Assembly: GCA_036398175.1 (NCBI GenBank)
Contig: DASWHL010000137.1
Location: 10,653 to 74,652, forward strand
DNA length: 64,000 nucleotides
Direction: 5' to 3'
From: JAOTWJ01 sp036398175
GTDB taxonomy: Bacteria; Gemmatimonadota; Gemmatimonadetes; Gemmatimonadales; GWC2-71-9
Shown here: piece after piece, positions 54,958 through 63,105 of the stretch
Position numbering within the stretch: the stretch's first letter is position 1
How the letters are laid out: each line of letters begins with the position of its first letter
Program-made: the position numbers and the translations under genes
Notes under the pieces: model-generated
What the model was told of the DNA's origin: nothing
Database searches by the model: none
What the model saw: only the letters and a program-made list of their open reading frames with translations

Positions 54958-57900
54958 CTAGAAGCTCATCCGCACGCCGAAGTTGAAGCTCCGCCGCGCT
55001 CCATAGTAGCCCGCGCGATCGAAGTACGTCGTCGTCGTGCCCGGTCCGGCGGCGTTGCCCTGCCGGTTGCGGCTCTGGTCCACGGTCCCCGCGTCGCAGC
55101 GACCCGTCGTCGTGAACACCTGCTGGCAGTTGAGCTGATCCAGCAGGTTGTTGACGCGGAGGAACGCGCCGAGGCGCAGGTTGGTCAATGTGAAGTCCTT
55201 CGACAGGAAGGTATTGATCCGGAACGTCCCCGGGGCCCGCCCGCTGTTCTGCTCGAGCTGGTCGTTGCCGGCGCCGCCGAACGACGTGGTCGGCGTGTAG
55301 GGGAATCCGCTCGCCGCCTGCAACGTGAACGTCAGCGACCCGTTCCGGATGAGGGCGTCGAGGATGCTCTGGTTGAACACGTCTTCGTTCGCCACACGGA
55401 AGAACACCGAGGCATTGAACACGTGCGGCTGGTCAACCTCGGAGGTCAACTCCTGGAAGTTGACCGGGTCGCCCTCTTCGGACGTCCGCTGGAAGGCGTT
55501 GTCCGGCGCCGCGGCGTTGGTCGTCGCCTGCGCGAACGTGTAGTTGAGATTGAAGCCCCAGAAGTTGAAGAGCCGGCGCCGCAGGGAGATCTCAAAGCCG
55601 CGCACGGTCTGGAAGTCCTGGTTCACGATCACCGAATAGTTGTACTGCGCGTTTCCATACGTCGTCCCGACGTCGAAGACGTTCGTGCCGTCGGCCAGCC
55701 GTCCACCCTGGCGCACCCCGGAGAGCCCGAACTGGTCCTTCGAGAAGGCCAGGATCTGGAGGGCGAAGTTGTCGGCGATCTCCGTCGCGAAGCCGAGCTC
55801 GTAGGAGGTCGTCTTCTCGATCAGGAGGCTCGGATTCCCGAGGAACGACAGCGTGTACGTGTCGTTGAAGATGATCGGGTGGCACTGGTTCGTGCCCGGC
55901 ACGACCGCATCCTCATCGCAGACGTTGCTCTGGTCGTCGTCGTAGCCGGCGACCGTCCCGATGCCCGAGTTCTGGTAGATGTTGTTGTACAGGGGGTTCT
56001 GGCTGTACCGGCCGAAGTTGAAGAACACCTGCGACCGCTCGGTGAGCGGGAAGCTCACGCCGATGCGTGGGCTGAACTGGGTGCGCGTCTTGCTCTCGGC
56101 GAAGTCGTCGAACTGCGCTTGCGTCGCCGCGCTGTCGAGCAGCACGCGATTCGCCGCGCACGCGGGGAACCCGGTGAGCGTCTGCGTCGGGTCGTCGGGA
56201 TTGGGCGTCGTGTACGCGGCGATGCCCGCGACGTCTCCGGAGCACACCTCGCGGGCCGTGGTCCCGTTGGTCGGGTCCAGCGGATTCGCGAAGAACTGGC
56301 CGCCGGCCGCGCCGAAGTCGTACCGCAGCCCCAGCTTCACCGTCAGGAAGTCGTACTCGATCCGGTCCTGAATGTAGACCGCGCCGTCCCACGGCTGGGC
56401 CTTGTAGAAGGCCGGGACCACGAACACGTCGTTCGTGCCCTGGTTCCGGAACTCGCTGTACACCAGCCGGTGCGTCTGATAGAAGGCGCCCACCTGGACG
56501 TTGTGATGGTCGGTGGCCTGTCCCTGCACGTCCACCCGCCCGACGTAGGTGTCGAGCTTTTCGCCGCCGAAGAACTCGTCGGTGCCGCCCGCCGGGTGGC
56601 CCGAGCTGATCCCCGAGCCGATGAACTGGTCGCCCGTGAAGTTCGGGTCGGAAAACTTGCTCCCGAGACAGATCCCCTGGAAGAAATTGCACGTCTCACG
56701 GCTCTGCCCGAACCAGCCCCCGGCGAGCTTGTAGAACCAGCGACCGCCGATGGTGTGGTCCCACTTCCCCGTGAGCATGTCCCGCTTGACCTTGATCGAG
56801 CCCGGGATCACCGTTTCGAACCGGCCCGGCGAGAGCAGGTCGCCACCGCTCACCGCCAGCGAGTCTTCGAAGTTCTGGATGGCCGGTGCCTGGAGCTGGT
56901 TGAAATTGGTCAGCAGGTAGTCGAAGTCGAACGGCAGCCGCTGTCGCCGGTAGCTGATGTACTGGCCCGACAGTTTCATGGTCGGCTGGAAATAGTACGT
57001 CAGCTTGCTGGTGACGTCCGACAGGTTGTCATACCCGAACGAGCGCCATCCGGGGAACAGGTCCAGCCCGTTCTCGTTCCCGCCCGGATTCGAGTAATTG
57101 GTGACCAGCGTGTCGAACTCGAGCACGCGGTCCGCGCCGGTCTGGTTCCGGCCCGCCACCATGAAGCGGAGCGCGTTCCCGGTCCCGGGAATCGAGCCCG
57201 AGATGTAGCCCTGGTACAGATCGAAATCGGACAGCTCGTCCGGCCGGTTGCCGAGCGCGCCGCCGAGCGCCGAGGTCTGGATGCTCACCGCGCCGGCCAG
57301 ATTCGTGCCGCCCTCGCGGGTCGCGATGTTGATGATGCCCGAGAGCGCGTTGCCGTACTGCGGTTCGAAGCCGCCGCGCTGGAAGTCCACCTGCTCGACC
57401 GCCTCGTTCGTGATGTCGAACGCCGGACCGCCGAACACGAAGTTGTTGATGGGAATGTTGTCAATGAGCGTCAGGGTCTCCCCATTGCGCCCCCCGCGGA
57501 TGCGGACCGGGGTCTGGGGATTCCGCCGGGTGTCCGTGAACGAGATGATATCCGTGTTCTGCGGCACCTCGAGGAAGCCCTGTTGCAGCGCGAGGACGCC
57601 CTGGATGTTCGTCACCGGGAGTGCCTCGATTTCCTCGGAGCGGATGTTCGTGGCCGAGCCGGTCACACCCGGCTCCAGCAACGGCACTTCGTCCGCCGAG
57701 ACCACGATCTCCTCGACGCCGATCGCGCCGGTGGGCGACAGCTCGGCATCCAGGGTGCGGGTCACGTCAATCTGGATGAACACGTTCCGGACTTCGGCGG
57801 TGTTGTACCCGATCCGCCGCACCAGCACGGTGTACGTGCCGGGGGGAACGTTCACCAGGAAGTACCGGCCGTTGGACGAGGTGAGGGCCGTGATCCCGGT

Positions 57901-58059
57901 ACCCTGCAAGATCAACTGCGCACCCTCGAGGGGCGCGCCGGACTGCGCGTCCGTGACGGTGCCGGTGAGCTTGCCGGTCTGTGCCTCCGCGGCCGGAACG
58001 GCCACCGCGAACAGCACGAACACCGCAAGCCCAGCCAAAAGGCGGGACATTGCGTGCAT
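54958..58059 (-). CDS. TonB-dependent receptor with N-terminal carboxypeptidase-regulatory domain
   Basis: 1033 residues. Signal peptide ends near AAEAQ. A CarboxypepD_reg-like domain (about 25-110: GKLTGTVTDAQSGAPLEGAQL, PPGTYTVLVRRIGY) is followed by the plug (about 120-250: EEIVVSADEVPLLEPG, RIRGGRNGETLTLIDNIPI) and a 22-strand barrel ending GARRSFNFGVRMSF with the terminal Phe. These receptors import large or scarce substrates (sugars, metal chelates, peptides) across the outer membrane with TonB energy. Not fused to a SusD gene. AAGGAG is nine bases before the ATG. First gene of the five-gene envelope operon. Confidence 0.92.
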   Translation of the reverse strand: MHAMSRLLAGLAVFVLFAVAVPAAEAQTGKLTGTVTDAQSGAPLEGAQLILQGTGITALTSSNGRYFLVNVPPGTYTVLVRRIGYNTAEVRNVFIQIDVTRTLDAELSPTGAIGVEEIVVSADEVPLLEPGVTGSATNIRSEEIEALPVTNIQGVLALQQGFLEVPQNTDIISFTDTRRNPQTPVRIRGGRNGETLTLIDNIPINNFVFGGPAFDITNEAVEQVDFQRGGFEPQYGNALSGIINIATREGGTNLAGAVSIQTSALGGALGNRPDELSDFDLYQGYISGSIPGTGNALRFMVAGRNQTGADRVLEFDTLVTNYSNPGGNENGLDLFPGWRSFGYDNLSDVTSKLTYYFQPTMKLSGQYISYRRQRLPFDFDYLLTNFNQLQAPAIQNFEDSLAVSGGDLLSPGRFETVIPGSIKVKRDMLTGKWDHTIGGRWFYKLAGGWFGQSRETCNFFQGICLGSKFSDPNFTGDQFIGSGISSGHPAGGTDEFFGGEKLDTYVGRVDVQGQATDHHNVQVGAFYQTHRLVYSEFRNQGTNDVFVVPAFYKAQPWDGAVYIQDRIEYDFLTVKLGLRYDFGAAGGQFFANPLDPTNGTTAREVCSGDVAGIAAYTTPNPDDPTQTLTGFPACAANRVLLDSAATQAQFDDFAESKTRTQFSPRIGVSFPLTERSQVFFNFGRYSQNPLYNNIYQNSGIGTVAGYDDDQSNVCDEDAVVPGTNQCHPIIFNDTYTLSFLGNPSLLIEKTTSYELGFATEIADNFALQILAFSKDQFGLSGVRQGGRLADGTNVFDVGTTYGNAQYNYSVIVNQDFQTVRGFEISLRRRLFNFWGFNLNYTFAQATTNAAAPDNAFQRTSEEGDPVNFQELTSEVDQPHVFNASVFFRVANEDVFNQSILDALIRNGSLTFTLQAASGFPYTPTTSFGGAGNDQLEQNSGRAPGTFRINTFLSKDFTLTNLRLGAFLRVNNLLDQLNCQQVFTTTGRCDAGTVDQSRNRQGNAAGPGTTTTYFDRAGYYGARRSFNFGVRMSF

Positions 58060-58456
58060 CAGAAGTTTCTCCTTAAAAGGAACACAGGAGACGGTGGAAG
58101 GCCGACAACCAGGAATCGCTAAGCCCCTCCTTCCGAACGCAGGGCGCCGGCCGGCCGGCCGACGCGACGACACCGCGAACTCCATTCCGACTACCCGCCC
58201 GGCGCGGAACGCTGCCGAACAGGCTCACGGAACTGACGTTCGTATCATGCAGTGGCGCGAAGCGCCACGTTCTGGTCCCGCCAGGAAGGGTCGGTGCGGC
58301 CGGCGCCATGACGGCGCCATGGACCCATGCCGGCCAACCTACGGGTCTCTCCGCCAGACCGCAAGAGGTCGGCAATCCCAGCCTCCGGTTTACTACGGAT
58401 TGGTGCGGAGCGCCGGACCATGGCGCCGGCCTCCGGGGCGCGCTATAGTGCCTGCG
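58060..58456. other. Non-coding divergent promoter region with short repeats
   Basis: 397 bp between the TonB receptor (minus) and the GWxTD gene (plus), with no convincing gene. It contains an inverted repeat GTGGCGC/GCGCCAC (58252-58268), a direct repeat CGGCGCCATG at 58301-58310 and 58312-58321, and an inverted copy CATGGCGCCGG at 58419-58429. A TATAGT at 58444-58449 sits seven bases before the GWxTD ATG and could give a leaderless mRNA. Confidence 0.5.
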
Positions 58457-60685
58457 ATGGCCGGAGTTCGCAAGACCCCAGTATCGGCCGCCTGGCTGTT
58501 CGCCCTGTTCCCCCTGGCAAGCCCCGGGGGCCTGCCGGCGCAGCGGGCCGATGACGCGGTGGCCCGCGCGAGCCGGCTGGTCGCCGACGCGCTCCAGCTG
58601 GCCCGGTACGGAGATACCGCGGCGGCGCTCGCCCGCCTGGAGGAAGCCACCCGCCTGGCGCCGAACCTCGCGGACGCCCACTACCGGCGCGGCATGCTCC
58701 TGGCCCGGCAGGCGGGCACCGAGATCACGGACATGTTCAAGCGGCGCGCGGCGGCCGGGGCCCTCGAGCGGGCCATCCGGATCGAGCGGAACAACCCCGC
58801 CTACTATCTGGAGTTCGGCCGCCTGCGCCTCAAACAGGGGATCGGCCGGCTGGACGCGCAGCGGTTCTTCGACCGCGCCCTGGCGGCCGCCCGGCAGCGG
58901 GGGGACCCGGCCCTCGTGGCGGAAATCGAGGCCGAGCTGGGGGACATCCACCACCGCCGCTTCCAGGCGCAGGACGGCCGCCGTTTCCTCACCGGGGACG
59001 CCGTCCAGTTCGATCCCGACGAGGCCGTCAATAATCCGCACTACGCCAAGGACTTCCTGGCCCAACGCACCGCGGAGATCGCGGACGCCGGCGAGCTGGA
59101 CCTGCGGCGGGCGGAGGCGCACTACTGGAGCGGCGTCAACGCCTGGCCCGCCCACGACCGCGCCAATGCGGGCCTGCTCGGGATCCTCCTGGACGAACAG
59201 CGCCTGGAGGAGTTCAACGAGCAGGTCCGGCGGTTCGTCGCCGCGGCCCCGCGGAACCCCCGGGCCCAACTCTTCTTTGGCCTGGGCCTGTGGCGACTGG
59301 GGCGGGCGGCGGAGGCCACGCGGGCGTTCGACCGGGCCCTTGCCGGACTGACCCCCGGCGAACGGAGCCAGCTGACGGATCTTTCCGTCATCCTCCGCCG
59401 AAGCGATGCGGACGCCTACCGGGCCCTGACCGCGGCCCAGCGCGCCGAGTTCGACCGAATCTACTGGGCGGCCGGCGATCCGTTGAAACTGACACCGGAG
59501 AACGAGCACCTGCTGGAGCACCTCGCCCGCGCCGCCTACGCCGATCTCCGCTTCTCGGCCCCCGAGCTTCACCTGCGGGGCTGGGATACGGACCGGGGCG
59601 TGATCTACATCCGCTACGGACCGCCCCCGGTCGTCGCCTCGTTCGCCCCCGAAACCGACGGACGCGCCCCGGACGTCATGGCCGTGGGCAAGATCACCAC
59701 GGTCTGGTTCTACCCCGAGCGGAACCTCCGCTTCGTGTTCTACGGGCCGCCGGGCTACAACTTCGCGCGGTTCGCCGGGGAGTTTCAGGCCTACGCCGAG
59801 GATACCCGGTACCGGCTGCCGGTGAAGTACGACAACGTGCCGGTGACCGAGGCGATGGACTCGATCCCGGTTCAGGTGGCGGCGTTCCGCGGCGCCGGCC
59901 CGGGGGACGCGACCGAGCTGGTGTTCTACGCGGGTCTGCCCCTGGCGCAGATGGCCGAGGGCGTGGACCTGGCCGAGGGCCCGATCGAGCACGGCCTGTT
60001 CATCACCGACCCCCTCGAGCGCGAGGTCACGGTGGAGCGCCGGCAGGAGACGATGCGCTTCCGCTCCGAAACCCAGTTCGAGCAGCGGACGTTCACCAGT
60101 GCCCTGGCCGCCGGCCAGTACCGGTTCCGGGTCGAGGCCCGCCAGCCGACGACGCGGCGCGCGGCGCGCGGCGCCGACCGCTTGGACGTGGACGACTTCA
60201 ACCGCTCCGCGCTCATGCTGAGCGACGTCGTGATGGCGGACCGGGTGGCCCCGCGGACCGCCGCCCTGACCGGACGCCGGGACTTCCTGCTGGATCCCAA
60301 CCCCGCGATGCGCTTCACACCCGGCGGCGAGGTCCACCTGTTCTGGGAAACGTACAACCTGACGCTCGACAGCCTCGGCACCTTCTGGTATGACGCGGAG
60401 ATCGTGCTCCGGGTGCAGTCCATCGAGCGGCGCGGGTTCGCCGCCCGCGTCGTGGGCGGGATGCTCGACGCGATCGGGACGACCGCCAAGGGCGACGACC
60501 AGGTCTCCGTCCGGTACGAGGTGCGGGAGACACTCGGCGAGCGCGACCGCGTGCCCGGCTGGCTCGCGGTGGATCTGGAGGACGCCCCCAACGGCACGTA
60601 CGTCCTGGAGCTCGTCCTCACCGACCGGCTCTCCGGCCAGAGTGCCGTCCGCCGGCGGGTGTTCACCGTCAGCGACGTGCCATGA
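58457..60685 (+). CDS. GWxTD domain-containing protein with N-terminal TPR-like repeats
   Basis: 742 residues with a signal peptide (ending near GGLPAQ). Helical TPR-like repeats run about 25-270 (for example LARYGDTAAALARLEEATRLAPNLADAHYRRG). The GWxTD motif is in HLRGWDTDRGVIYIRYGPPP near 375, the family hallmark, followed by a beta-rich C-terminal half. The family is common in Gemmatimonadota, Acidobacteriota and relatives but its function is unknown. It is the first gene of a three-gene run with a beta-propeller protein and a DsbA-like thioredoxin. Confidence 0.88.
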   Translation: MAGVRKTPVSAAWLFALFPLASPGGLPAQRADDAVARASRLVADALQLARYGDTAAALARLEEATRLAPNLADAHYRRGMLLARQAGTEITDMFKRRAAAGALERAIRIERNNPAYYLEFGRLRLKQGIGRLDAQRFFDRALAAARQRGDPALVAEIEAELGDIHHRRFQAQDGRRFLTGDAVQFDPDEAVNNPHYAKDFLAQRTAEIADAGELDLRRAEAHYWSGVNAWPAHDRANAGLLGILLDEQRLEEFNEQVRRFVAAAPRNPRAQLFFGLGLWRLGRAAEATRAFDRALAGLTPGERSQLTDLSVILRRSDADAYRALTAAQRAEFDRIYWAAGDPLKLTPENEHLLEHLARAAYADLRFSAPELHLRGWDTDRGVIYIRYGPPPVVASFAPETDGRAPDVMAVGKITTVWFYPERNLRFVFYGPPGYNFARFAGEFQAYAEDTRYRLPVKYDNVPVTEAMDSIPVQVAAFRGAGPGDATELVFYAGLPLAQMAEGVDLAEGPIEHGLFITDPLEREVTVERRQETMRFRSETQFEQRTFTSALAAGQYRFRVEARQPTTRRAARGADRLDVDDFNRSALMLSDVVMADRVAPRTAALTGRRDFLLDPNPAMRFTPGGEVHLFWETYNLTLDSLGTFWYDAEIVLRVQSIERRGFAARVVGGMLDAIGTTAKGDDQVSVRYEVRETLGERDRVPGWLAVDLEDAPNGTYVLELVLTDRLSGQSAVRRRVFTVSDVP

Positions 60686-61824
60686 CGCGGGCGCTCTGCG
60701 TCGCCCTGGCGCTCACGGTGACCACGGCGCCGCTCCAGGCGCAGGGTGGCCGCATCCCTCGGAAATGGTTCATGGCCGGGGTCGGCGCCCTCCTGACCGG
60801 CACGATGGCGGCCGGGTATGCCCTCGCCTTCGACCGAGACGTGGGCGGCTGCTCGCGGGTGGCGTGCGTCACCCCGATCAGCGTGGCGCTCGGCGGCCTC
60901 GTCGGCTTCATGATCGGCAAGGAGATGGACGACCTCTACGCCGTGCGCTACAGTCACGCGCCTCCGATCAAGCTGCGCGGCCGCGAGCTGCCGCTCAGCC
61001 TGATCCCGAACGACGTGAGCGTCCACGACAGCACCATCCTGATCACCGGGGCCGACGGCGTCGAGCTGGTCCAGGTCGGGCCCGCCCTGGAGCGGCTCGG
61101 GCTGCGGGCACGGGGGCTGCGTGGCATCGGCGCGGTGATGGCCCATGACCGCCGGAACCTGCTGCTGGTGGGCTCCGCGGTGGGCCTGTACCGCTTTCCG
61201 CTCCGCGGCGAGGACCCCGGGACCTTGGCGTATCAGGGGGAAATCTCGGCCGTCGGGGGGCAGGGCTCTGCTCTGCTGCTGGGACTCGGGCTCGGCGTGC
61301 AGCTCGCGCGCGTCCGCGACTCGGTCGAGGTGATGGGACCGAGCCTCGCCGAACACGCCCGGGTCGTGGACGTGGCATGGCAGGACCCGCAGACCGTCTG
61401 GGTGCTCACGGAGGAACGGCTCGCCGCGTACTCCGTGGACGGAGACTCCCTCGCGTTGCGCGGGACGCTCGAGTTTCCGTTCCTGGGGCGCCGCGTGACC
61501 ATCGCCGGGTCCACGGCGCTCGTCTCCGCGGGATCGGGCGGCCTGTACGCGATTGACATCCGCAACCCGGACGCGCCGGCCGAGATCGCCAATTGGAGCG
61601 GCGCCCGGTTCGTCTACGATGCCGCGTGGCGGGACGGCACGGCGTACGTCGCGGGCGGGCCGGAGGGACTCTACATCCTCCGCCTGACGTCCGACGGGTT
61701 CACGGCGGTTGGCCTGTCCCGCAGCGTCGGGTTCGTGGCCGCGGTCGAGGCGGGGCCCGATGCCATTTACGTCCTGGACCGCACGGGCACGGCCCTCCGC
61801 CGACTCGACCCGCTTCCGGACTAG
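60682..61824 (+). CDS. Beta-propeller-like (LVIVD-type repeat) secreted protein
   Basis: 380 residues, ATGA overlap with the GWxTD gene. Signal peptide ends near PLQAQ. A short N-terminal region has a hydrophobic helix (AGVGALLTGTMAAGYALAF) and then repeats such as ITGADGVELVQVGPALE and SAGSGGLYAIDIRNPDAP, the LVIVD/beta-propeller pattern. Likely a periplasmic or outer-membrane-associated repeat protein. The role is unknown; it may act with the GWxTD protein. Confidence 0.65.
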   Translation: MTRALCVALALTVTTAPLQAQGGRIPRKWFMAGVGALLTGTMAAGYALAFDRDVGGCSRVACVTPISVALGGLVGFMIGKEMDDLYAVRYSHAPPIKLRGRELPLSLIPNDVSVHDSTILITGADGVELVQVGPALERLGLRARGLRGIGAVMAHDRRNLLLVGSAVGLYRFPLRGEDPGTLAYQGEISAVGGQGSALLLGLGLGVQLARVRDSVEVMGPSLAEHARVVDVAWQDPQTVWVLTEERLAAYSVDGDSLALRGTLEFPFLGRRVTIAGSTALVSAGSGGLYAIDIRNPDAPAEIANWSGARFVYDAAWRDGTAYVAGGPEGLYILRLTSDGFTAVGLSRSVGFVAAVEAGPDAIYVLDRTGTALRRLDPLPD

Positions 61825-61831
61825 CGCTCAC

Positions 61832-62512
61832 ATGCCATCTCGGTTCGCGTGGCCGCTCGCCATCGGCCTCGTGGTCGTCGTGGGAATCGGGGGCGTCCTC
61901 GCAACCCGAGGCCCCGACGCGCCGTCCCCCCGGCTCGCCACTCGCCCGGCGGCTCGAGAGACGGCCGCCGACTCCGCCCTGCTGGCCGCCCGCACCAAGG
62001 GCTCCCCCAATGCCCCGATCACGGTCCTCGAGATCGCGGACTTCCAGTGCCCCGCCTGTCGGGTGTTCTGGGCCGAGACCATGCCCCTGCTCCAGCGGGA
62101 GTACGTGGATCCGGGGAAGATCCGGTTGCTGTTCGTGAACCTGCCGCTCGTCGCCATCCACCCCAACGCGGCGGCGGCCCACGAGTTTGCCATGTGCGCG
62201 GCGGCGCAGGGCCGGTTCTGGCCGGTCCACGACATGCTCTTCGACCAGCAAGCGGTGTGGGCGCAACTCGACGACCCGAGTCCGTACTTCTACAGCGTGG
62301 CGGCCGCGACGGACGTCGCCGTGGACTCGCTCGATGCCTGCGTCACGGACGGCCGGATGCGGGACCTGATCATGCGCGAGGCCGAGAGCGTGGTGCGGGC
62401 CGGGGTCCAGAGCACGCCGTCCTTCGTGATCGAGGGAGGGTTGCTGGCGGGGGCGGTGCCGATCGAGGGGTGGCGGCCGATTCTGGATTCGATCTACCGG
62501 GTGAAACGATAG
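61832..62512 (+). CDS. DsbA-family thioredoxin-like protein
   Basis: 226 residues. One N-terminal membrane/signal helix (about 6-25) precedes the thioredoxin domain. The active site is C73-P-A-C76 in IADFQCPACRVFW and the cis-proline follows in QSTPSFVIEGG. DsbA-like enzymes oxidise or reshuffle disulfides in the periplasm. The C-terminus is GWRPILDSIYRVKR, then the stop TAG is supplied by the first unit of the heptamer array (CGA TAG C). The natural end of the family is near here, so little or nothing is lost. Confidence 0.88.
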   Translation: MPSRFAWPLAIGLVVVVGIGGVLATRGPDAPSPRLATRPAARETAADSALLAARTKGSPNAPITVLEIADFQCPACRVFWAETMPLLQREYVDPGKIRLLFVNLPLVAIHPNAAAAHEFAMCAAAQGRFWPVHDMLFDQQAVWAQLDDPSPYFYSVAAATDVAVDSLDACVTDGRMRDLIMREAESVVRAGVQSTPSFVIEGGLLAGAVPIEGWRPILDSIYRVKR

Positions 62513-62597
62513 CCGAGGGCCGATGGCCGATAGCCGATAGCCGATAGCCGATAGCCGATAGCCGATAGCCGATAGCCGATAGCCGATAGCCGATAGC
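62507..62597 (+). repeat. Heptamer tandem array A1 (CGANNGC, 13 units)
   Basis: 13 consecutive 7-bp units of the form CGANNGC. The variable pair reads TA, GG, TG, then TA ten times (62528-62597, identical copies). The first unit contains the DsbA stop codon. A partial CGA and a G-run follow. The perfect part should be prone to copy-number slippage. Confidence 0.9.
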
Positions 62598-62600
62598 CGA

Positions 62601-62628
62601 GGGGGATGCGGCGGGATGGGGGGCGGGG
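62601..62628 (+). other. G-quadruplex-capable G-run directly after array A1
   Basis: Plus strand: five Gs, a 7-base loop, three Gs, AT, six Gs, C, four Gs. A second G-rich stretch (62643-62676) leads to the ATG of the four-helix gene. There is no Shine-Dalgarno; the leader is strongly purine rich. Confidence 0.6.
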
Positions 62629-62676
62629 CAAGAGTTTGGTGAGGGGGTCGGTGGGGGATCGGGTTAGCGTGCGGGG

Positions 62677-63045
62677 ATGGAGGGGTACAGGGCGCTGCAC
62701 GCCTGGCAGTTGGCCCAGCAACTCAGTCTGGGGATTCTCGACGCCACGGACGGACCGCTGCCGCGACGCGCGTGGACCGTCGTGGATCAGCTCCGGCGCG
62801 CCGCGGTCTCCGTGGACGTGAATCTGGTGGAGGGTTACGCCCTCGGCACGGTACCCCTGTTCCGCCGCCACGTGCGCATCGCACTCGGATCCGCGGCCGA
62901 GACCCAGCGTCTCCTGACGATCGCGGCAGAGCGCCAATACCTTCTCCCCCAACAAACAACCCCCCTTCTCGACCTGGCCGATCAGACGGTAGCCTGCCTG
63001 ATCGGCTTAATGCGCAGCAGGAGATTGGTCGTGCGTTCCCGATAG
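62677..63045 (+). CDS. Four-helix-bundle protein, 23S rRNA intervening-sequence protein (IVP/S23) family
   Basis: 122 residues, all-helical. The family core is QLRRAAVSVDVNLVEGY followed by a second helix FRRHVRIALGSAAETQRLL (the RAAxSI..NIAEG and GSxxE motifs of PF05635/TIGR02436), with the opening ALHAWQLAQQLS aromatic helix. Members are found as proteins encoded in rRNA intervening sequences and as free-standing genes, and resemble the Avd accessory protein of diversity-generating retroelements; a biochemical role is unknown. Here it is not in rRNA. Its stop is the TAG of the first unit of array A2. The gene lies alone between arrays A1 and A2. Confidence 0.85.
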   Translation: MEGYRALHAWQLAQQLSLGILDATDGPLPRRAWTVVDQLRRAAVSVDVNLVEGYALGTVPLFRRHVRIALGSAAETQRLLTIAAERQYLLPQQTTPLLDLADQTVACLIGLMRSRRLVVRSR

Positions 63046-63081
63046 CCGAGGGCCGAACGCCGAATGCCGATGGCCGATGGC
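63040..63081 (+). repeat. Heptamer tandem array A2 (CGANNGC, 6 units)
   Basis: Six units whose variable pair reads TA, GG, AC, AT, TG, TG. The first two units and the following CGA repeat the first 17 bases of array A1 exactly (CGATAGCCGAGGGCCGA). The stop codon of the four-helix gene is in unit 1. Followed by a 24-base spacer and array A3 in inverse orientation. Confidence 0.85.
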
Positions 63082-63105
63082 CGAGCCAGCCTGCCCAGCC
63101 CGTCG

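Noticed and set aside
53467..58122. Very long open frame on the plus strand (over 1500 codons)
   Set aside because: It is the antisense shadow of the TonB receptor and 1392-residue genes. The translation is arginine/histidine-rich with no family features, as expected from high GC at third positions.
58200..58440. Decayed gene in the 397-bp spacer
   Set aside because: Both strands give short arginine/proline-rich frames without recognisable domains; repeats explain the apparent pattern.
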